From assembly GCF_010993735.1 (NCBI RefSeq), contig NZ_WQNI01000015.1, positions 1 to 64,000 on the forward strand: 64,000 nt of DNA, given 5' to 3'. Source of the DNA: Chelativorans alearensis (lineage in GTDB: Bacteria; Pseudomonadota; Alphaproteobacteria; Rhizobiales; Rhizobiaceae). Within the stretch, counting starts at the first letter, position 1. Each line of letters opens with the position of its first letter. Positions 24,352-33,112 of this stretch are shown piece after piece. Below the pieces are notes generated by a model. It searched no databases and was not told where the DNA came from. It saw only the letters and a program-made list of their open reading frames with translations. The position numbers were made by a program, and so were the translations under genes.

Positions 24352-25290
24352 ATGACGCGGCCGCGCCTTCTCGCCGTCGGCGGCGCGCATATCGACCGCA
24401 GGGGCCGCGTTGCCGGTGTCCATGTGCCGGAGGCCTCAAACCCCGGCACCATGCGCGAGGAGATCGGCGGCGGTGCCTTCAACGCGGCGCGCGCGGCCGT
24501 GCAGCGCGGGGTAGCGGCTTCGCTTCTGTCGCTCAGGGGCGGCGATGCGGCGGGCGAGACGGTGGCCGAGGCGATCGAGGCGGCGGGCATCGAGGACCTT
24601 TCGGCAACCTTCCTCGACCGGACGACGCCGAGCTATACGGCCATCCTCACGGAGGCAGGCGACCTCGTTACCGGGCTTGCCGACATGGTGCTCTACGAGC
24701 ATGGCTTTATAAAGCAGGTTCGCCGATCCAAGGTGCGCGATGCGGCAGCCGGAGCGGATGCGCTCCTCTGCGATGCCAACATGCCGGCGGAGGCGATCGA
24801 GCGCCTCCTCGCGCTTGCGGCGGGAAAGCCGGTCCATGCGATCGCCGTCTCGCCGGCCAAGGTGGTTCGGCTGGCGCCGGTCATTTCCTCCCTTTCCTGT
24901 CTCTTCATGAACAGGCGGGAAGCCTGCCGCCTGGCGGACATGGCATCGGAGGCGCCGCCGCTCATTGCTGCGAAGGCGCTTGCGGGAATGGGGCTTCAGG
25001 CCGGCGTGATCACGGCCGGCGGGGGGCCTGCCCTTTGCTTCCGGCATGGCGAGTTCATCGAGATCGCGCCGCCACCCGTCGATCACGTTGCCGACGTGAC
25101 GGGCGCGGGAGACGCGCTTGCCGGCGCCACGGTAGCCGCCCTGATGCGCGGGCTTGCATTCGCGGAGGCGGTGCGCGAAGGGATGGCGGCGGCAAAGCTC
25201 GCCGTGGAGAGCGAGGACGCAGCGCCACGGATGGACGAGGCGGCCTTCCGCGCCGCGCTCGCCCGCGTGCCGCCGCCAAAGCCCGCCTGA
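24352..25290 (+). CDS. psuK: Pseudouridine kinase (PfkB family)
   Basis: 312 residues. PfkB features are the N-terminal VGGAHIDRRGRV, EIGGGAFNAARAAVQRG for substrate binding and the C-terminal DVTGAGDALAGA anion-hole motif with catalytic Asp. The pairing with psuG 24 bp downstream identifies the substrate as pseudouridine, which is phosphorylated to pseudouridine 5'-phosphate. Cytosolic salvage and catabolism of modified nucleosides from RNA turnover. Confidence 0.88.
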   Translation: MTRPRLLAVGGAHIDRRGRVAGVHVPEASNPGTMREEIGGGAFNAARAAVQRGVAASLLSLRGGDAAGETVAEAIEAAGIEDLSATFLDRTTPSYTAILTEAGDLVTGLADMVLYEHGFIKQVRRSKVRDAAAGADALLCDANMPAEAIERLLALAAGKPVHAIAVSPAKVVRLAPVISSLSCLFMNRREACRLADMASEAPPLIAAKALAGMGLQAGVITAGGGPALCFRHGEFIEIAPPPVDHVADVTGAGDALAGATVAALMRGLAFAEAVREGMAAAKLAVESEDAAPRMDEAAFRAALARVPPPKPA

Positions 25291-25314
25291 CAGGGCATCG
25301 AAGCAGGAGAACCC

Positions 25315-26238
25315 ATGCCGCTCACCGCGCATATCGACATCCATCCGCCGGTCGCCGAGGCGCTTGCCGGGGGCCAGGCCGTGGTGGCGCTCGAAAGCAC
25401 CATCATCACCCACGGCATGCCCTGGCCGCAGAACGACGAAATGGCGGCCGAGGTGGAGGCGATCATCGCCGAAGGAGGCGCCGTGCCGGCCACCATCGCC
25501 GTCGTCGACGGGCGGCTGAAGATCGGCCTTTCGGAAAGGGAGCGGCAGGCGCTGGCGCAGCGCAAGGACGCCATGAAACTGTCGCGCGCCGACCTCGCCT
25601 TCGCGCTTGCCGAGGGGCGGAGCGGCGGCACGACGGTGGCGGCCACCATGATGGCCGCGCATCTGGCCGGCATCGCCGTCTTCGCGACCGGCGGCATCGG
25701 CGGCGTGCACAAGGGGGCGGAGACGAGCTTCGACATGTCGGCGGACCTCGACGAACTGGCGCGCACGCCGGTCATCGTGGTCTCGGCCGGCGCCAAGGCC
25801 ATCCTCGACGTCCCCAAGACGCTGGAGGTGCTGGAGACACGCGGCGTGCCGGTGGTGGGCTTCGGGACGGACGTGATGCCCGCCTTCTGGTCGCGCGGCT
25901 CGTCCCTGCCCGCGCCGCTGCGGCTCGACACAGCGGCGGCGATCGCCCGTTTTCAGAAGACGCGCGAGGCGCTGCGGATCGGCGGCGGCATGCTTGTGGC
26001 CAATCCGGTCCCGCAGGAAGACGAGATAGCGGCGGCGGAGATGGAGGGCTTCATCGCCCGCGCTCAGGAAGACGCCGTGGCCGAAGGCGTGACGGGCAAG
26101 GCCGTCACGCCTTTTCTGCTCTCCCGCATCCTTGAGATCACCGGCGGACGCAGCCTCAAGACCAACATCGCGCTCGTCAAAAACAATGCGCGCCTTGCGG
26201 CGCGCATTGCCCGTGCGCTTGCAGCGCAGGATGAGTGA
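25315..26238 (+). CDS. psuG: Pseudouridine-5'-phosphate glycosidase
   Basis: 307 residues with AGGAG near the start. Conserved elements are ALESTIITHGMPWPQN near residue 25, TTVAATMMAAHLAGIAVFATGGIGGVH around 110, and GFGTDVMPAFWSR. The enzyme cleaves the C-C glycosidic bond of pseudouridine 5'-phosphate to uracil and ribose 5-phosphate. It works with the adjacent psuK. Confidence 0.95.
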   Translation: MPLTAHIDIHPPVAEALAGGQAVVALESTIITHGMPWPQNDEMAAEVEAIIAEGGAVPATIAVVDGRLKIGLSERERQALAQRKDAMKLSRADLAFALAEGRSGGTTVAATMMAAHLAGIAVFATGGIGGVHKGAETSFDMSADLDELARTPVIVVSAGAKAILDVPKTLEVLETRGVPVVGFGTDVMPAFWSRGSSLPAPLRLDTAAAIARFQKTREALRIGGGMLVANPVPQEDEIAAAEMEGFIARAQEDAVAEGVTGKAVTPFLLSRILEITGGRSLKTNIALVKNNARLAARIARALAAQDE

Positions 26239-26246
26239 GGCTGCCG

Positions 26247-26900
26247 CTAGCCAGCCGTGAGCGGCGCCAGGCGGATTTCCACGCGCCGGTTCTGCTGCCT
26301 GCCGTCCGGCGTGTCGTTGGAGGCGACGGGCTGGCTCGGCCCCTGGCCGATGACGGCGAAACGCTGCGGGTTCGTGCCCTGGGCGACGAGATAGTCGGAC
26401 ACCGACTGGGCGCGCTGGCGCGAAAGCTGCATGTTGTGCTCGTAGCTGCCGGTCGAATCGGTGTGGCCGTAAACGTCGACCAGCGTCTGGTTGTAGCGCT
26501 TCAGGACCAGCGCCACCGAGTTCAACGTCGGGTAGAAGGCCGGCTGGATGGAGGACGAATCGGTGGCGAAGGTGATGTTGGAGGGCATGTTCAGGATGAT
26601 GTAGTCGCCCTGCCGCGTCACGCTGACGCCGGTGCCCTGAAGCTGGCCGCGAAGCTGCGCCTCCTGCTGGTCCATATAGGCGCCGATCCCGCCGCCGGCC
26701 AGCGCGCCGATACCGGCGCCGATCAGCGCATTGCGCCGGTCGTCGCCGCCGGCAAGCAGGCCCGCGCCGGCACCCGCCAGCGCCCCGAGCGCCGCGCCCC
26801 CTGCGGTGTTGGAAATCTTCTGCTGCCCCGTATAGGGGTCGGTGGTGCACGCCGCCGCGAAGCCCGCCACGGCGGCGACCAAAATCACTTTCCTGAACAT
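26247..26900 (-). CDS. OmpA-family lipoprotein with glycine-zipper segment
   Basis: 217 residues from ATG 26900. The signal peptide ends in a lipobox (GFAAAC). A glycine-rich region follows (residues ~30-90, GAALGALAGAGAGLLAGG and GAGIGALAGGGIGAYMD), then a C-terminal OmpA/MotB peptidoglycan-binding domain with TDSTGSYEHNMQLSRQRAQ and RRVEI. This is the YiaD/Pal-like architecture: an outer-membrane lipoprotein bound to peptidoglycan. Convergent with psuG. Confidence 0.9.
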   Translation of the reverse strand: MFRKVILVAAVAGFAAACTTDPYTGQQKISNTAGGAALGALAGAGAGLLAGGDDRRNALIGAGIGALAGGGIGAYMDQQEAQLRGQLQGTGVSVTRQGDYIILNMPSNITFATDSSSIQPAFYPTLNSVALVLKRYNQTLVDVYGHTDSTGSYEHNMQLSRQRAQSVSDYLVAQGTNPQRFAVIGQGPSQPVASNDTPDGRQQNRRVEIRLAPLTAG

Positions 26901-27016
26901 AAGCTCGTCCTCTCCTGACAAATATCGACCCGCAACCCCGAAAGCGCGGCGAATCCCAATGAACGTCCCCCGGGGGAGCCCTTTTAACACAAATGCGGCG
27001 AAATGCGGCAAGGCCC

Positions 27017-28090
27017 CTATTCGGCCCGGTACAGGAGCCAATTTTTCGTCAGCTTGCCGGAAGAAAGTGTGGAGAAACGGGTAACACGGTCGCGCCCGCC
27101 CACCTTGGAGGCATAGAGCGCGCGGTCCGCCTTGGCGTAGAGGTCCTCGGCATCGCCGGCGTCAGTGGCCATGCACAGGCCGAGCGAGATGGTGATGGGG
27201 CCGAAGCCGCGCGAGGACGGGCCGATGACGAAATCGGCCTCGCTGATCGCCGCGCGCACGCGTTCGGCCGCCTCCTCCGCCGCCGCTTCCGAAAGCCCGT
27301 CGACGACGACGGCGAATTCCTCTCCGCCGGTGCGCGCCACAAAGCTTCCCGCCCCGCTCTTGGTATCGATGAGCTGCGCCACCATCTGCAGGATGCGGTC
27401 GCCGACGGGATGGCCGTAGCGGTCGTTGAAAGCCTTGAAACCATCGATGTCCGCCAGGATCAGGGCGTGGAACATGACAGCCCGCCGGTCCGAATAGATG
27501 CCGGCCAGCTTGCGGTCGAAGGCGCGGCGGTTCCATATCTTGGTGAGCGGATCGGTATCGGCCAGGCGCTTGTACTGCTCCAGCTTGGATTTCACCTTCT
27601 CCAGTTCGACGCTCTTCTCGGCCATCGCCCGGCTGATCTGGCGCCCCTGATCGAGCGTGGTCTGGGTGGCGGTCGCCATGATGCCGACGATCTTCTGCAA
27701 CAGATCGCTCGAAATCTCCTGCCGGCGGCCAAGGCCGCCGGAGGTCTGGTCCAGGATGAGGCCGAATTTCTCCAGCGACGTCCGCTCGCGGCCGAGGAGA
27801 CCGAGGATTTCCTCGGCCCGCACGGCGATCTGCTCCTGGGCGTTCTCGACGATCGCCTGGCGGCTGCTCTGGGCGAAGTACCTGCGCGACAATTCGTCGA
27901 GGGCGGCCTGCGTGGGCCGGTCGCCGAGCGCGGCGAAGGCGTCGCACATTTCCCGGTTGGAGCCGGTCATCGCCTCGTAGAAGATCTCATAATTGCGCGG
28001 CAGGCCAACGACGCCCATGCGGCGCATGGAGGCCGCGATGGTCGTGGCAATGTCGGCCCTGCCCTCCGAAACGATTGCCGTTTGTGACAT
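27017..28090 (-). CDS. GGDEF-domain diguanylate cyclase
   Basis: 357 residues. Residues 1-165 form an N-terminal helical sensor region with coiled-coil stretches near 145-175 and no membrane segment. The GGDEF domain starts at DPLTKIWNRRAFDRKL (~180) and has the active-site GGEEF at 255-259. I see no RxxD inhibitory site before it. It would make cyclic di-GMP from two GTP in the cytosol. Signal input unknown. Confidence 0.9.
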   Translation of the reverse strand: MSQTAIVSEGRADIATTIAASMRRMGVVGLPRNYEIFYEAMTGSNREMCDAFAALGDRPTQAALDELSRRYFAQSSRQAIVENAQEQIAVRAEEILGLLGRERTSLEKFGLILDQTSGGLGRRQEISSDLLQKIVGIMATATQTTLDQGRQISRAMAEKSVELEKVKSKLEQYKRLADTDPLTKIWNRRAFDRKLAGIYSDRRAVMFHALILADIDGFKAFNDRYGHPVGDRILQMVAQLIDTKSGAGSFVARTGGEEFAVVVDGLSEAAAEEAAERVRAAISEADFVIGPSSRGFGPITISLGLCMATDAGDAEDLYAKADRALYASKVGGRDRVTRFSTLSSGKLTKNWLLYRAE

Positions 28091-28332
28091 GCCCTTGCTT
28101 CACCTTCCACGAAGTCGTGGCCCCCGCCCGAGGCACGAAGCTGAAATTGCGGCGGCGGCGCAGCCCCGCGCGGCGCCACCCCCGAATGACAATTGGTTCA
28201 AATTAGCGCAGCCCATCTAACGCGGAGTTAATCACGGCGCGCCGCCCTCGCTGCCGGATGCCGCATCTTCCACCGGATGGCGGTGGACCCCGCCTTCCTC
28301 ACACGATCGCTTGATCGCGCCGCGTTCTGCGG

Positions 28333-28454
28333 CTAGTGGTCTGACCCAAACGGATGGTGCCCATCCGTTTGGAAAGGTCAGCCCACAAGCTATTGGTCTG
28401 GTGGGGCGATTTGTCCTGACAGATGGGGACCATCTGTCAGGATCGCACCACCAG
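28333..28454. repeat. Double-hairpin dispersed element, copy 1 (next to tRNA-Leu)
   Basis: About 122 bp bounded by CTAGTGGT and ACCACCAG. It contains hairpin 1 (CCAAACGGATGG, loop TGC, CCATCCGTTTGG) and hairpin 2 (CCTGACAGATGG, loop GGA, CCATCTGTCAGG), joined by CAGCCCACAAGCTATTGGTCTGG-type spacer (here given in parts). Copies 2 and 3 lie at 30174-30294 and 45730-45851. The end is 12 bp before the tRNA 5' end. Confidence 0.85.
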
Positions 28455-28466
28455 ACGTTTTCGCGT

Positions 28467-28551
28467 GCGGACGTGGCGGAATTGGTAGACGCAAGGGACT
28501 TAAAATCCCTCGGCTTCGGCCATGCGGGTTCGATCCCCGCCGTCCGCACCA
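28467..28551 (+). tRNA. tRNA-Leu (anticodon TAA)
   Basis: 85 bases including encoded CCA. The acceptor stem GCGGACG pairs with CGTCCGC. The anticodon arm AGGGA-CTTAAAA-TCCCT has TAA at the centre. A long variable arm (CGGCTTCGGCC region) marks a class II tRNA, and the T-loop GGTTCGATCC is normal. It decodes UUA. The usual upstream promoter space is occupied by the dispersed element ending at 28454. Confidence 0.97.
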
Positions 28552-28588
28552 CCCTTCGCTCTTCGAGCTTCGGGTGGCAGGCCACACG

Positions 28589-28614
28589 AAAACGGGCGGC
28601 CCGACGGCCGCCCG
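28589..28614 (-). terminator. Terminator between tRNA-Leu and wrbA
   Basis: CGGGCGGCC (28593-28601) and GGCCGCCCG (28606-28614) form a perfect 9-bp stem with a CGAC loop. Read on the minus strand it is followed by TTTT, fitting an intrinsic stop for wrbA. It also stands downstream of the tRNA on the plus strand. Confidence 0.75.
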
Positions 28615-28639
28615 CTCGCCCCGCCCAAAAGCCCGGAAA

Positions 28640-29239
28640 TCAGCCCGCCAGCTTCGCGGTAATCTCGGCCATCCGCTTGCCCTGGAACTTCGCGCCCTCC
28701 AGTTCCTGCTCGGAAGGCATGCGCGAGCCGTCGCTGTTGGTGCTCGTCGTCATACCGTATGGTGAGCCGCCACGCACCGTGTCGTTGCCCGACTGGCCCT
28801 GATAAGCGTAGGACAGGGGGACGATGATCATGCCGAGGTGCTGCAGGGGGATCTGCGAGGTCACCACCGTCATCTCCGCGCCGCCGTGCTGGGTGGCGGT
28901 GGAGCTCATGATGGTCGCCGTCTTGTTGATCAGCTTGCCCTCCATCCACAGCGGGCCCATCTGATCGATGAAATTCTTCATCTGCGAGGACATGAGGCCG
29001 AAGCGCGTCGGTATGCCGAAGATGATGCCGTCATAGTCGGCCACCTCCAGCGGCTCGGCCACCGGCGCTTCCTGGTCGAGCTTGTAGCCGGCGGCCTTGG
29101 CCACCTCCTCGGGCACCAGCTCGGGCACGCGCTTGACCGTCACATCGGCGCCTGCCTCGCGCGCACCCGCCGCCGCCGCCCGCGCCATCTGCTCCATGTG
29201 GCCCCAGCTCGAATAGTAAAGAACCAAAATCTTCGCCAT
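28640..29239 (-). CDS. wrbA: NAD(P)H:quinone oxidoreductase, type IV (WrbA)
   Basis: 199 residues from ATG 29239 ([20 protein letters not shown]); an ATG at 29245 is closer to the AGGAG and may be used instead. The N-terminal FMN-binding loop ([10 protein letters not shown]), GIPTRFG, and [11 protein letters not shown] are WrbA hallmarks, as is SPYGMTT. It reduces quinones by two electrons to protect against oxidative cycling. Flavodoxin fold, tetramer in the family. Confidence 0.93.
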   Translation of the reverse strand: MAKILVLYYSSWGHMEQMARAAAAGAREAGADVTVKRVPELVPEEVAKAAGYKLDQEAPVAEPLEVADYDGIIFGIPTRFGLMSSQMKNFIDQMGPLWMEGKLINKTATIMSSTATQHGGAEMTVVTSQIPLQHLGMIIVPLSYAYQGQSGNDTVRGGSPYGMTTSTNSDGSRMPSEQELEGAKFQGKRMAEITAKLAG

Positions 29240-29417
29240 CGTCATTCTGCTCCTTGGAAATCTCATGGGCGGCGCCGGATGCGGCGCCCATGCCGATTTA
29301 AGTGCAGCGGCGGGCAATGGAACGCCATCGTTGGTCGACACAGTGTTCACCGTTTGCCGTCCATTGCCGCGGAAGCGCGATGCGGCTATCTGACGAAGGT
29401 TCACGGAGAAGCGCGCG

Positions 29418-30158
29418 ATGAGCGAAATCGTTACGGCGGCAATGGTGGTGATCGGCGACGAGATCCTGTCCGGCCGCACCAAGGACAGGAACATCGGGCA
29501 TCTGGCCGACATGCTGACGGCCGTCGGCATCGATCTTAAGGAAGTGCGCGTCGTCCCCGACGAACAGGAAGCCATCGTCGAGGCGGTCAATACGCTGCGC
29601 GCCCGCAACACCTATGTCTTCACCACGGGCGGCATCGGCCCCACCCACGACGACATCACGGCCGACGCCATCGCCGCCGCCTTCGGCGTGCCCTGCGGCT
29701 ACGATCCTGAGGCCTACCGTCTTCTGGAAGAGCATTTCGCCAGGCGCGGCATCGAGTTCTCCGAAGCGCGCAAGCGCATGGCGCGCATGCCCGAGGGTGC
29801 CGCGCATATCGCCAATCCGATCTCGGTGGCGCCGGGCTTTTCCATTGGCAACGTCTACGTGATGGCGGGTGTGCCGGCCATCTTCCAGGCCATGCTCGAC
29901 AGCGTGATCCCGGGCCTGAAGACAGGCGCCAAGCTCATCTCCGTCGCCGTCCCCTCGCCGCTGCCCGAGGGCACGATCGGCGGTCCGCTGGGCGACATCC
30001 AGAAGGCGCACGGCGAGACCATCATCGGCTCCTATCCGAAATACGAGGACGGCCGGTTCTGGACCGAGATCGTCATCCGCTCCCGCTCGGACGAGGCGCT
30101 GAAGGCGGCCAAGAACGCGGTCGAGGAGATGTTGGATACCCTGCTGAAACGAAATTGA
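29418..30158 (+). CDS. CinA-type MoaB/Mog domain protein (molybdopterin-binding fold)
   Basis: 246 residues. The N-terminal segment [20 protein letters not shown] and the [18 protein letters not shown] loop are the MoCF/CinA family signatures. The C-terminal nicotinamide-nucleotide deamidase domain of full CinA is missing; the protein is a stand-alone CinA-N form common in rhizobia. Likely an ADP-ribose or nucleotide pyrophosphatase-like enzyme; the exact substrate is uncertain. Confidence 0.85.
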   Translation: MSEIVTAAMVVIGDEILSGRTKDRNIGHLADMLTAVGIDLKEVRVVPDEQEAIVEAVNTLRARNTYVFTTGGIGPTHDDITADAIAAAFGVPCGYDPEAYRLLEEHFARRGIEFSEARKRMARMPEGAAHIANPISVAPGFSIGNVYVMAGVPAIFQAMLDSVIPGLKTGAKLISVAVPSPLPEGTIGGPLGDIQKAHGETIIGSYPKYEDGRFWTEIVIRSRSDEALKAAKNAVEEMLDTLLKRN

Positions 30159-30173
30159 GCCGGCGCCGTTGAC

Positions 30174-30294
30174 ATAGTGGACTGACCCAAACAGATGGTA
30201 CCATCTGTTTGGAAAAGTCAGCCCACAAGCTATTAATCTGGTGGGGCGATTTGTCCTGACAGATGGGGACCATCTGTCAGGATCGCACCACTAG
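30174..30294. repeat. Double-hairpin dispersed element, copy 2
   Basis: About 121 bp ending in ACCACTAG. Hairpin 1 is CCAAACAGATGG/CCATCTGTTTGG with a TA loop. Relative to copy 1 one base pair is changed from G-C to A-T on both sides, so the stem is kept. Hairpin 2 is identical to copy 1. It starts 15 bp after the CinA-type gene stop and ends 65 bp before the UspA gene. Confidence 0.85.
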
Positions 30295-30359
30295 GGCAAA
30301 GGCGGATGCGGGCGCGCCGGCCATAATGGCGTTCCACATCGCCATCCATGGAGGCCCAT

Positions 30360-31202
30360 ATGGTCTACAAGACACTGCTCGTCATCCTGCAAAGCGAGGC
30401 CGATACGCCGCGGGTGCTGGATTTCGCCCTCCCCTTCGCCGCGCGCTACAACAGCCACGTCATCGGCCTCCACGCCGAGGCGCTGCCCATTGCCATGGCC
30501 AGCCCCATGGGCGGGCCGATCGCGGACTTTACCCTCGATATGGAAGCGGAGGCCGCCGACCGGCATGCCAAGCTGCGTGCCATCTTCGAGGAACGCACAC
30601 GGGCCGAAGGCCTGGCGGCGGAATGGCGCGGTTATGAAAGCGTTTCAGGCGATTCGGCCGTCTCCGGCATCGAGAGCGCGCGTACCGCCGATCTGGTGAT
30701 CGTCCAGCAGAACGATCCCGACGCCGACAGCCGCATGGCAGCCGATGTCGAGGCGCTGATCTTCGAAAGCGGCCGCCCCGTCCTGCTCGTCCCGTACACC
30801 TTCAAGGGCCGTAGCGTTCCTTTCAGAGAGGTGGTCTTGGCCTGGAACGGCAGCAAAGAGGCCTCCCGCGCCGCCTTCGATGCCCTGCCGCTCATGAAGG
30901 AGGCGGGCAAGGTCGAGGTGCTGACCGTCGATGCCCGCGACACGCTGCAGCAGGACGCAGGCCTTGCGGGCGCGGCCATCGCCGCCTCGCTCGCCCGATA
31001 CGGCCTCGATGTGACGACGCGGGCCGAGCACTCGGCCGGTCTGTCGCATGGCGACGTCATCGCCAACCGGCTCGCCGAAACGGATGCCGATCTCCTGGTC
31101 ATGGGTGCATTCGGCCGCTCCCGGCTTACCGAATTCGTCTTCGGCGGCGTCACCCGCACCATGCTGCAGTCGATGACGGCGCCGATTCTGATGGCGCGGT
31201 AG
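30360..31202 (+). CDS. Universal stress protein (UspA family)
   Basis: 280 residues, two tandem Usp-like halves. GGAGG lies six bases before the ATG at 30360. The C-terminal half holds the ATP-binding pattern MGAFGRSRLTEFVFGGVTRTML (here in parts: GAFGRSR and FGGVTRTML), so it is probably of the ATP-binding class. The N-terminal half lacks this motif. Cytosolic stress-response protein; transcriptional control cannot be seen. Confidence 0.9.
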   Translation: MVYKTLLVILQSEADTPRVLDFALPFAARYNSHVIGLHAEALPIAMASPMGGPIADFTLDMEAEAADRHAKLRAIFEERTRAEGLAAEWRGYESVSGDSAVSGIESARTADLVIVQQNDPDADSRMAADVEALIFESGRPVLLVPYTFKGRSVPFREVVLAWNGSKEASRAAFDALPLMKEAGKVEVLTVDARDTLQQDAGLAGAAIAASLARYGLDVTTRAEHSAGLSHGDVIANRLAETDADLLVMGAFGRSRLTEFVFGGVTRTMLQSMTAPILMAR

Positions 31203-31270
31203 AAGCCCAACCGTTTGATGGCCGCCCGCTTATCTGCTACCGGCAATGCCGGTAACGATGGAGGCTGCCG

Positions 31271-31696
31271 ATGGACCGCGACATCACCGAAATCGACGGC
31301 GCGTGCCACTGCCGTGCCGTGCGCTTCCGTGTCCGGCTGACGGACGGTCTCCACAGCGCTCGCCGCTGCACATGCTCCTATTGCCGCATGCGCGGCGCCG
31401 TCGCCGTGACAGCCGGTCTCGACGGCATCGACATCCTTGAGGGCGAAGACGCGCTCAACCTCTATCAGTTCAACACCGGGACGGCGAAACACTACTTCTG
31501 CTCGAAGTGCGGCATCTATACCCACCACCAGCGGCGCTCGAACCCCAACGAGTGCGGCGTCAACGTCGCCTGCCTCGACGGGATCAGCCCTTTCGACTTC
31601 GACGAGGTGCCGGTAAACGACGGCGTCAACCACCCCTCCGACGGAGGGAAGGACAGCGGCCTCGCCGGCGTCCTCCGGTTCGTCCGCAACGACTAG
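31271..31696 (+). CDS. GFA (glutathione-dependent formaldehyde-activating) family protein
   Basis: 141 residues. Zinc ligands typical of the GFA/Mss4-like fold are all present: Cys12-x-Cys14, Cys33-x-Cys35-xx-Cys38 and Cys77-xx-Cys80. Family members can promote S-hydroxymethylglutathione formation from formaldehyde and glutathione, but many have other or unknown roles. Because sarcosine oxidation makes formaldehyde, a link is conceivable, but the gene lies 9 kb from soxBDAG. Confidence 0.88.
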   Translation: MDRDITEIDGACHCRAVRFRVRLTDGLHSARRCTCSYCRMRGAVAVTAGLDGIDILEGEDALNLYQFNTGTAKHYFCSKCGIYTHHQRRSNPNECGVNVACLDGISPFDFDEVPVNDGVNHPSDGGKDSGLAGVLRFVRND

Positions 31697-31816
31697 ACGC
31701 TTTCCCGGCTGCACGACGATGAACCGTCTTCCAGCGCGCCCTTGCGCTTCACCCCCATTTCCGGCTAATTCCCCCTGCATTCCCGGCGCGGCATGCGCCG
31801 CAGCGGAGTGCGCGAG

Positions 31817-32314
31817 ATGTCCCTTCCCGAAAAAGCCTTCCCCGTCTCGTGGGACCAGTTTCACCGCGACGCGCGGGCGCTTGCATGGCGGCTTTCCAGC
31901 GTCAACGGCCGCTGGAAGGCGATCGTGTGCATCACCCGCGGCGGGCTGGTGCCGGCGGCGGTGATCTCGCGCGAACTCGGCATCCGCCTGATCGAGACCG
32001 TGTGCGTGGCCTCCTACCACGACTATACCGAGCAGGGCGAACTCAACATCCTCAAGGAGATCACGCCGGCGCTCCTGGAAAACGAGGGCGAGGATATCCT
32101 CATCGTCGACGACCTGACGGACACCGGCAAGACGGCGGCCATCGTGCGCGCGATGATCCCGAAGGCGCACTTCGCCACCGTCTACGCAAAGCCCAAGGGC
32201 CGCCCGCTGGTCGACACCTTCATCACCGAGGTCAGCCAGGATACCTGGATCTATTTTCCCTGGGATCTGGGTTTTTCCTACCAGAAGCCCATTGCGGACG
32301 AGCATATCGGCTGA
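31817..32314 (+). CDS. gpt: Xanthine-guanine phosphoribosyltransferase
   Basis: 165 residues from ATG 31817 ([20 protein letters not shown]); eight extra codons upstream are not family-like. The PRPP-binding motif is [16 protein letters not shown] (residues ~93-108). [15 protein letters not shown] and WIYFPWD are typical of Gpt. It salvages xanthine and guanine to XMP and GMP. Followed by a clear intrinsic terminator. Confidence 0.94.
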   Translation: MSLPEKAFPVSWDQFHRDARALAWRLSSVNGRWKAIVCITRGGLVPAAVISRELGIRLIETVCVASYHDYTEQGELNILKEITPALLENEGEDILIVDDLTDTGKTAAIVRAMIPKAHFATVYAKPKGRPLVDTFITEVSQDTWIYFPWDLGFSYQKPIADEHIG

Positions 32315-32346
32315 CGCCGCCGCAGCCATCGGGACCTCCGGTCGAA

Positions 32347-32368
32347 GGGGCCTTCCGGCCCCGCTTTT
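32347..32368 (+). terminator. Intrinsic terminator after gpt
   Basis: GGGGCC, loop TTCC, GGCCCC, then GCTTTT: a compact G/C stem directly followed by a T-run, 33 bp after the gpt stop. Confidence 0.75.
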
Positions 32369-32461
32369 CCTTGTCTGCCTGTCATTGCGACATATCTTCA
32401 GGGAAAGATGGTAGACTCTTGAGCGATTCTCGTTGCGGGAAGCGCGCCGGATGGTGAACGG

Positions 32462-32953
32462 ATGATCTTTACCCACGCCGCACGGATCGGCCTTACCGAG
32501 CGCCTGCGCCGCCTCTTCGGCGGCAATCCGCCGCGCGTGCAGGCGGCGGCTTTGCCCTGGCGACGGGAGGGCGACCGGATCGAAGTGCTGCTGGTGACGA
32601 GCCGGGGCACCGGCCGCTGGGTCCTGCCCAAGGGCTGGCCGGAAGCGGGCGAAAGCCTGGCCGGCACGGCGGCGCGAGAGGCGCGCGAGGAAGCCGGCGT
32701 CGAGGGGTCGATGGCGAAGACGGAGATCGGCCGCTACTTCTACGGCAAGGAAATGGAGAGCGGCCTCACCTGGCGCTGCGAGGTTGCCGTCTTCCCGCTC
32801 CAGGTGAAGCGGGAGGCCGCGCGCTGGCCGGAAAAGAAGGAGCGCACCCGCCGCTGGGCGACACCGGAAGAGGCCGCGGCCATGGTTAAGGAGCCGGATC
32901 TGGCCGGGCTCATCGCCGCTTTCGACGGTCATCCACGGGAAATCGCCGCCTGA
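32462..32953 (+). CDS. Nudix hydrolase
   Basis: 163 residues. The Nudix box (GX5EX7REUXEEXGU) is complete: it begins at GWPEAGES and continues through AAREAREEAGV, around residues 58-80. These enzymes cleave nucleoside diphosphates linked to another moiety, for example diadenosine polyphosphates or inositol polyphosphates. The LPKGWPEAGE form resembles the DIPP/Ap4A-like subgroup. Substrate not determinable. Transcribed in the same direction as the Pit transporter 160 bp downstream. Confidence 0.9.
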   Translation: MIFTHAARIGLTERLRRLFGGNPPRVQAAALPWRREGDRIEVLLVTSRGTGRWVLPKGWPEAGESLAGTAAREAREEAGVEGSMAKTEIGRYFYGKEMESGLTWRCEVAVFPLQVKREAARWPEKKERTRRWATPEEAAAMVKEPDLAGLIAAFDGHPREIAA

Positions 32954-33112
32954 ATCGCCATTTTCACGGTTAATGTCGTCCCGATACTTGTGCCGGCCTC
33001 CCGCTTTGCCTACGCGGTCTGTATCCGTGCAGCGTAAAGGCTGTTCGGGGGAACCATTCGATGCCTGGAGCGCTTTGCGGTAGCAAGACGCCAACGGCCG
33101 CTGGAACCTGAG

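Noticed and set aside
30073-30273. Short frame reading MVPICQDKSP... in the dispersed element
   Set aside because: The same peptide appears wherever the double-hairpin element occurs; the stems, not the frame, are conserved.
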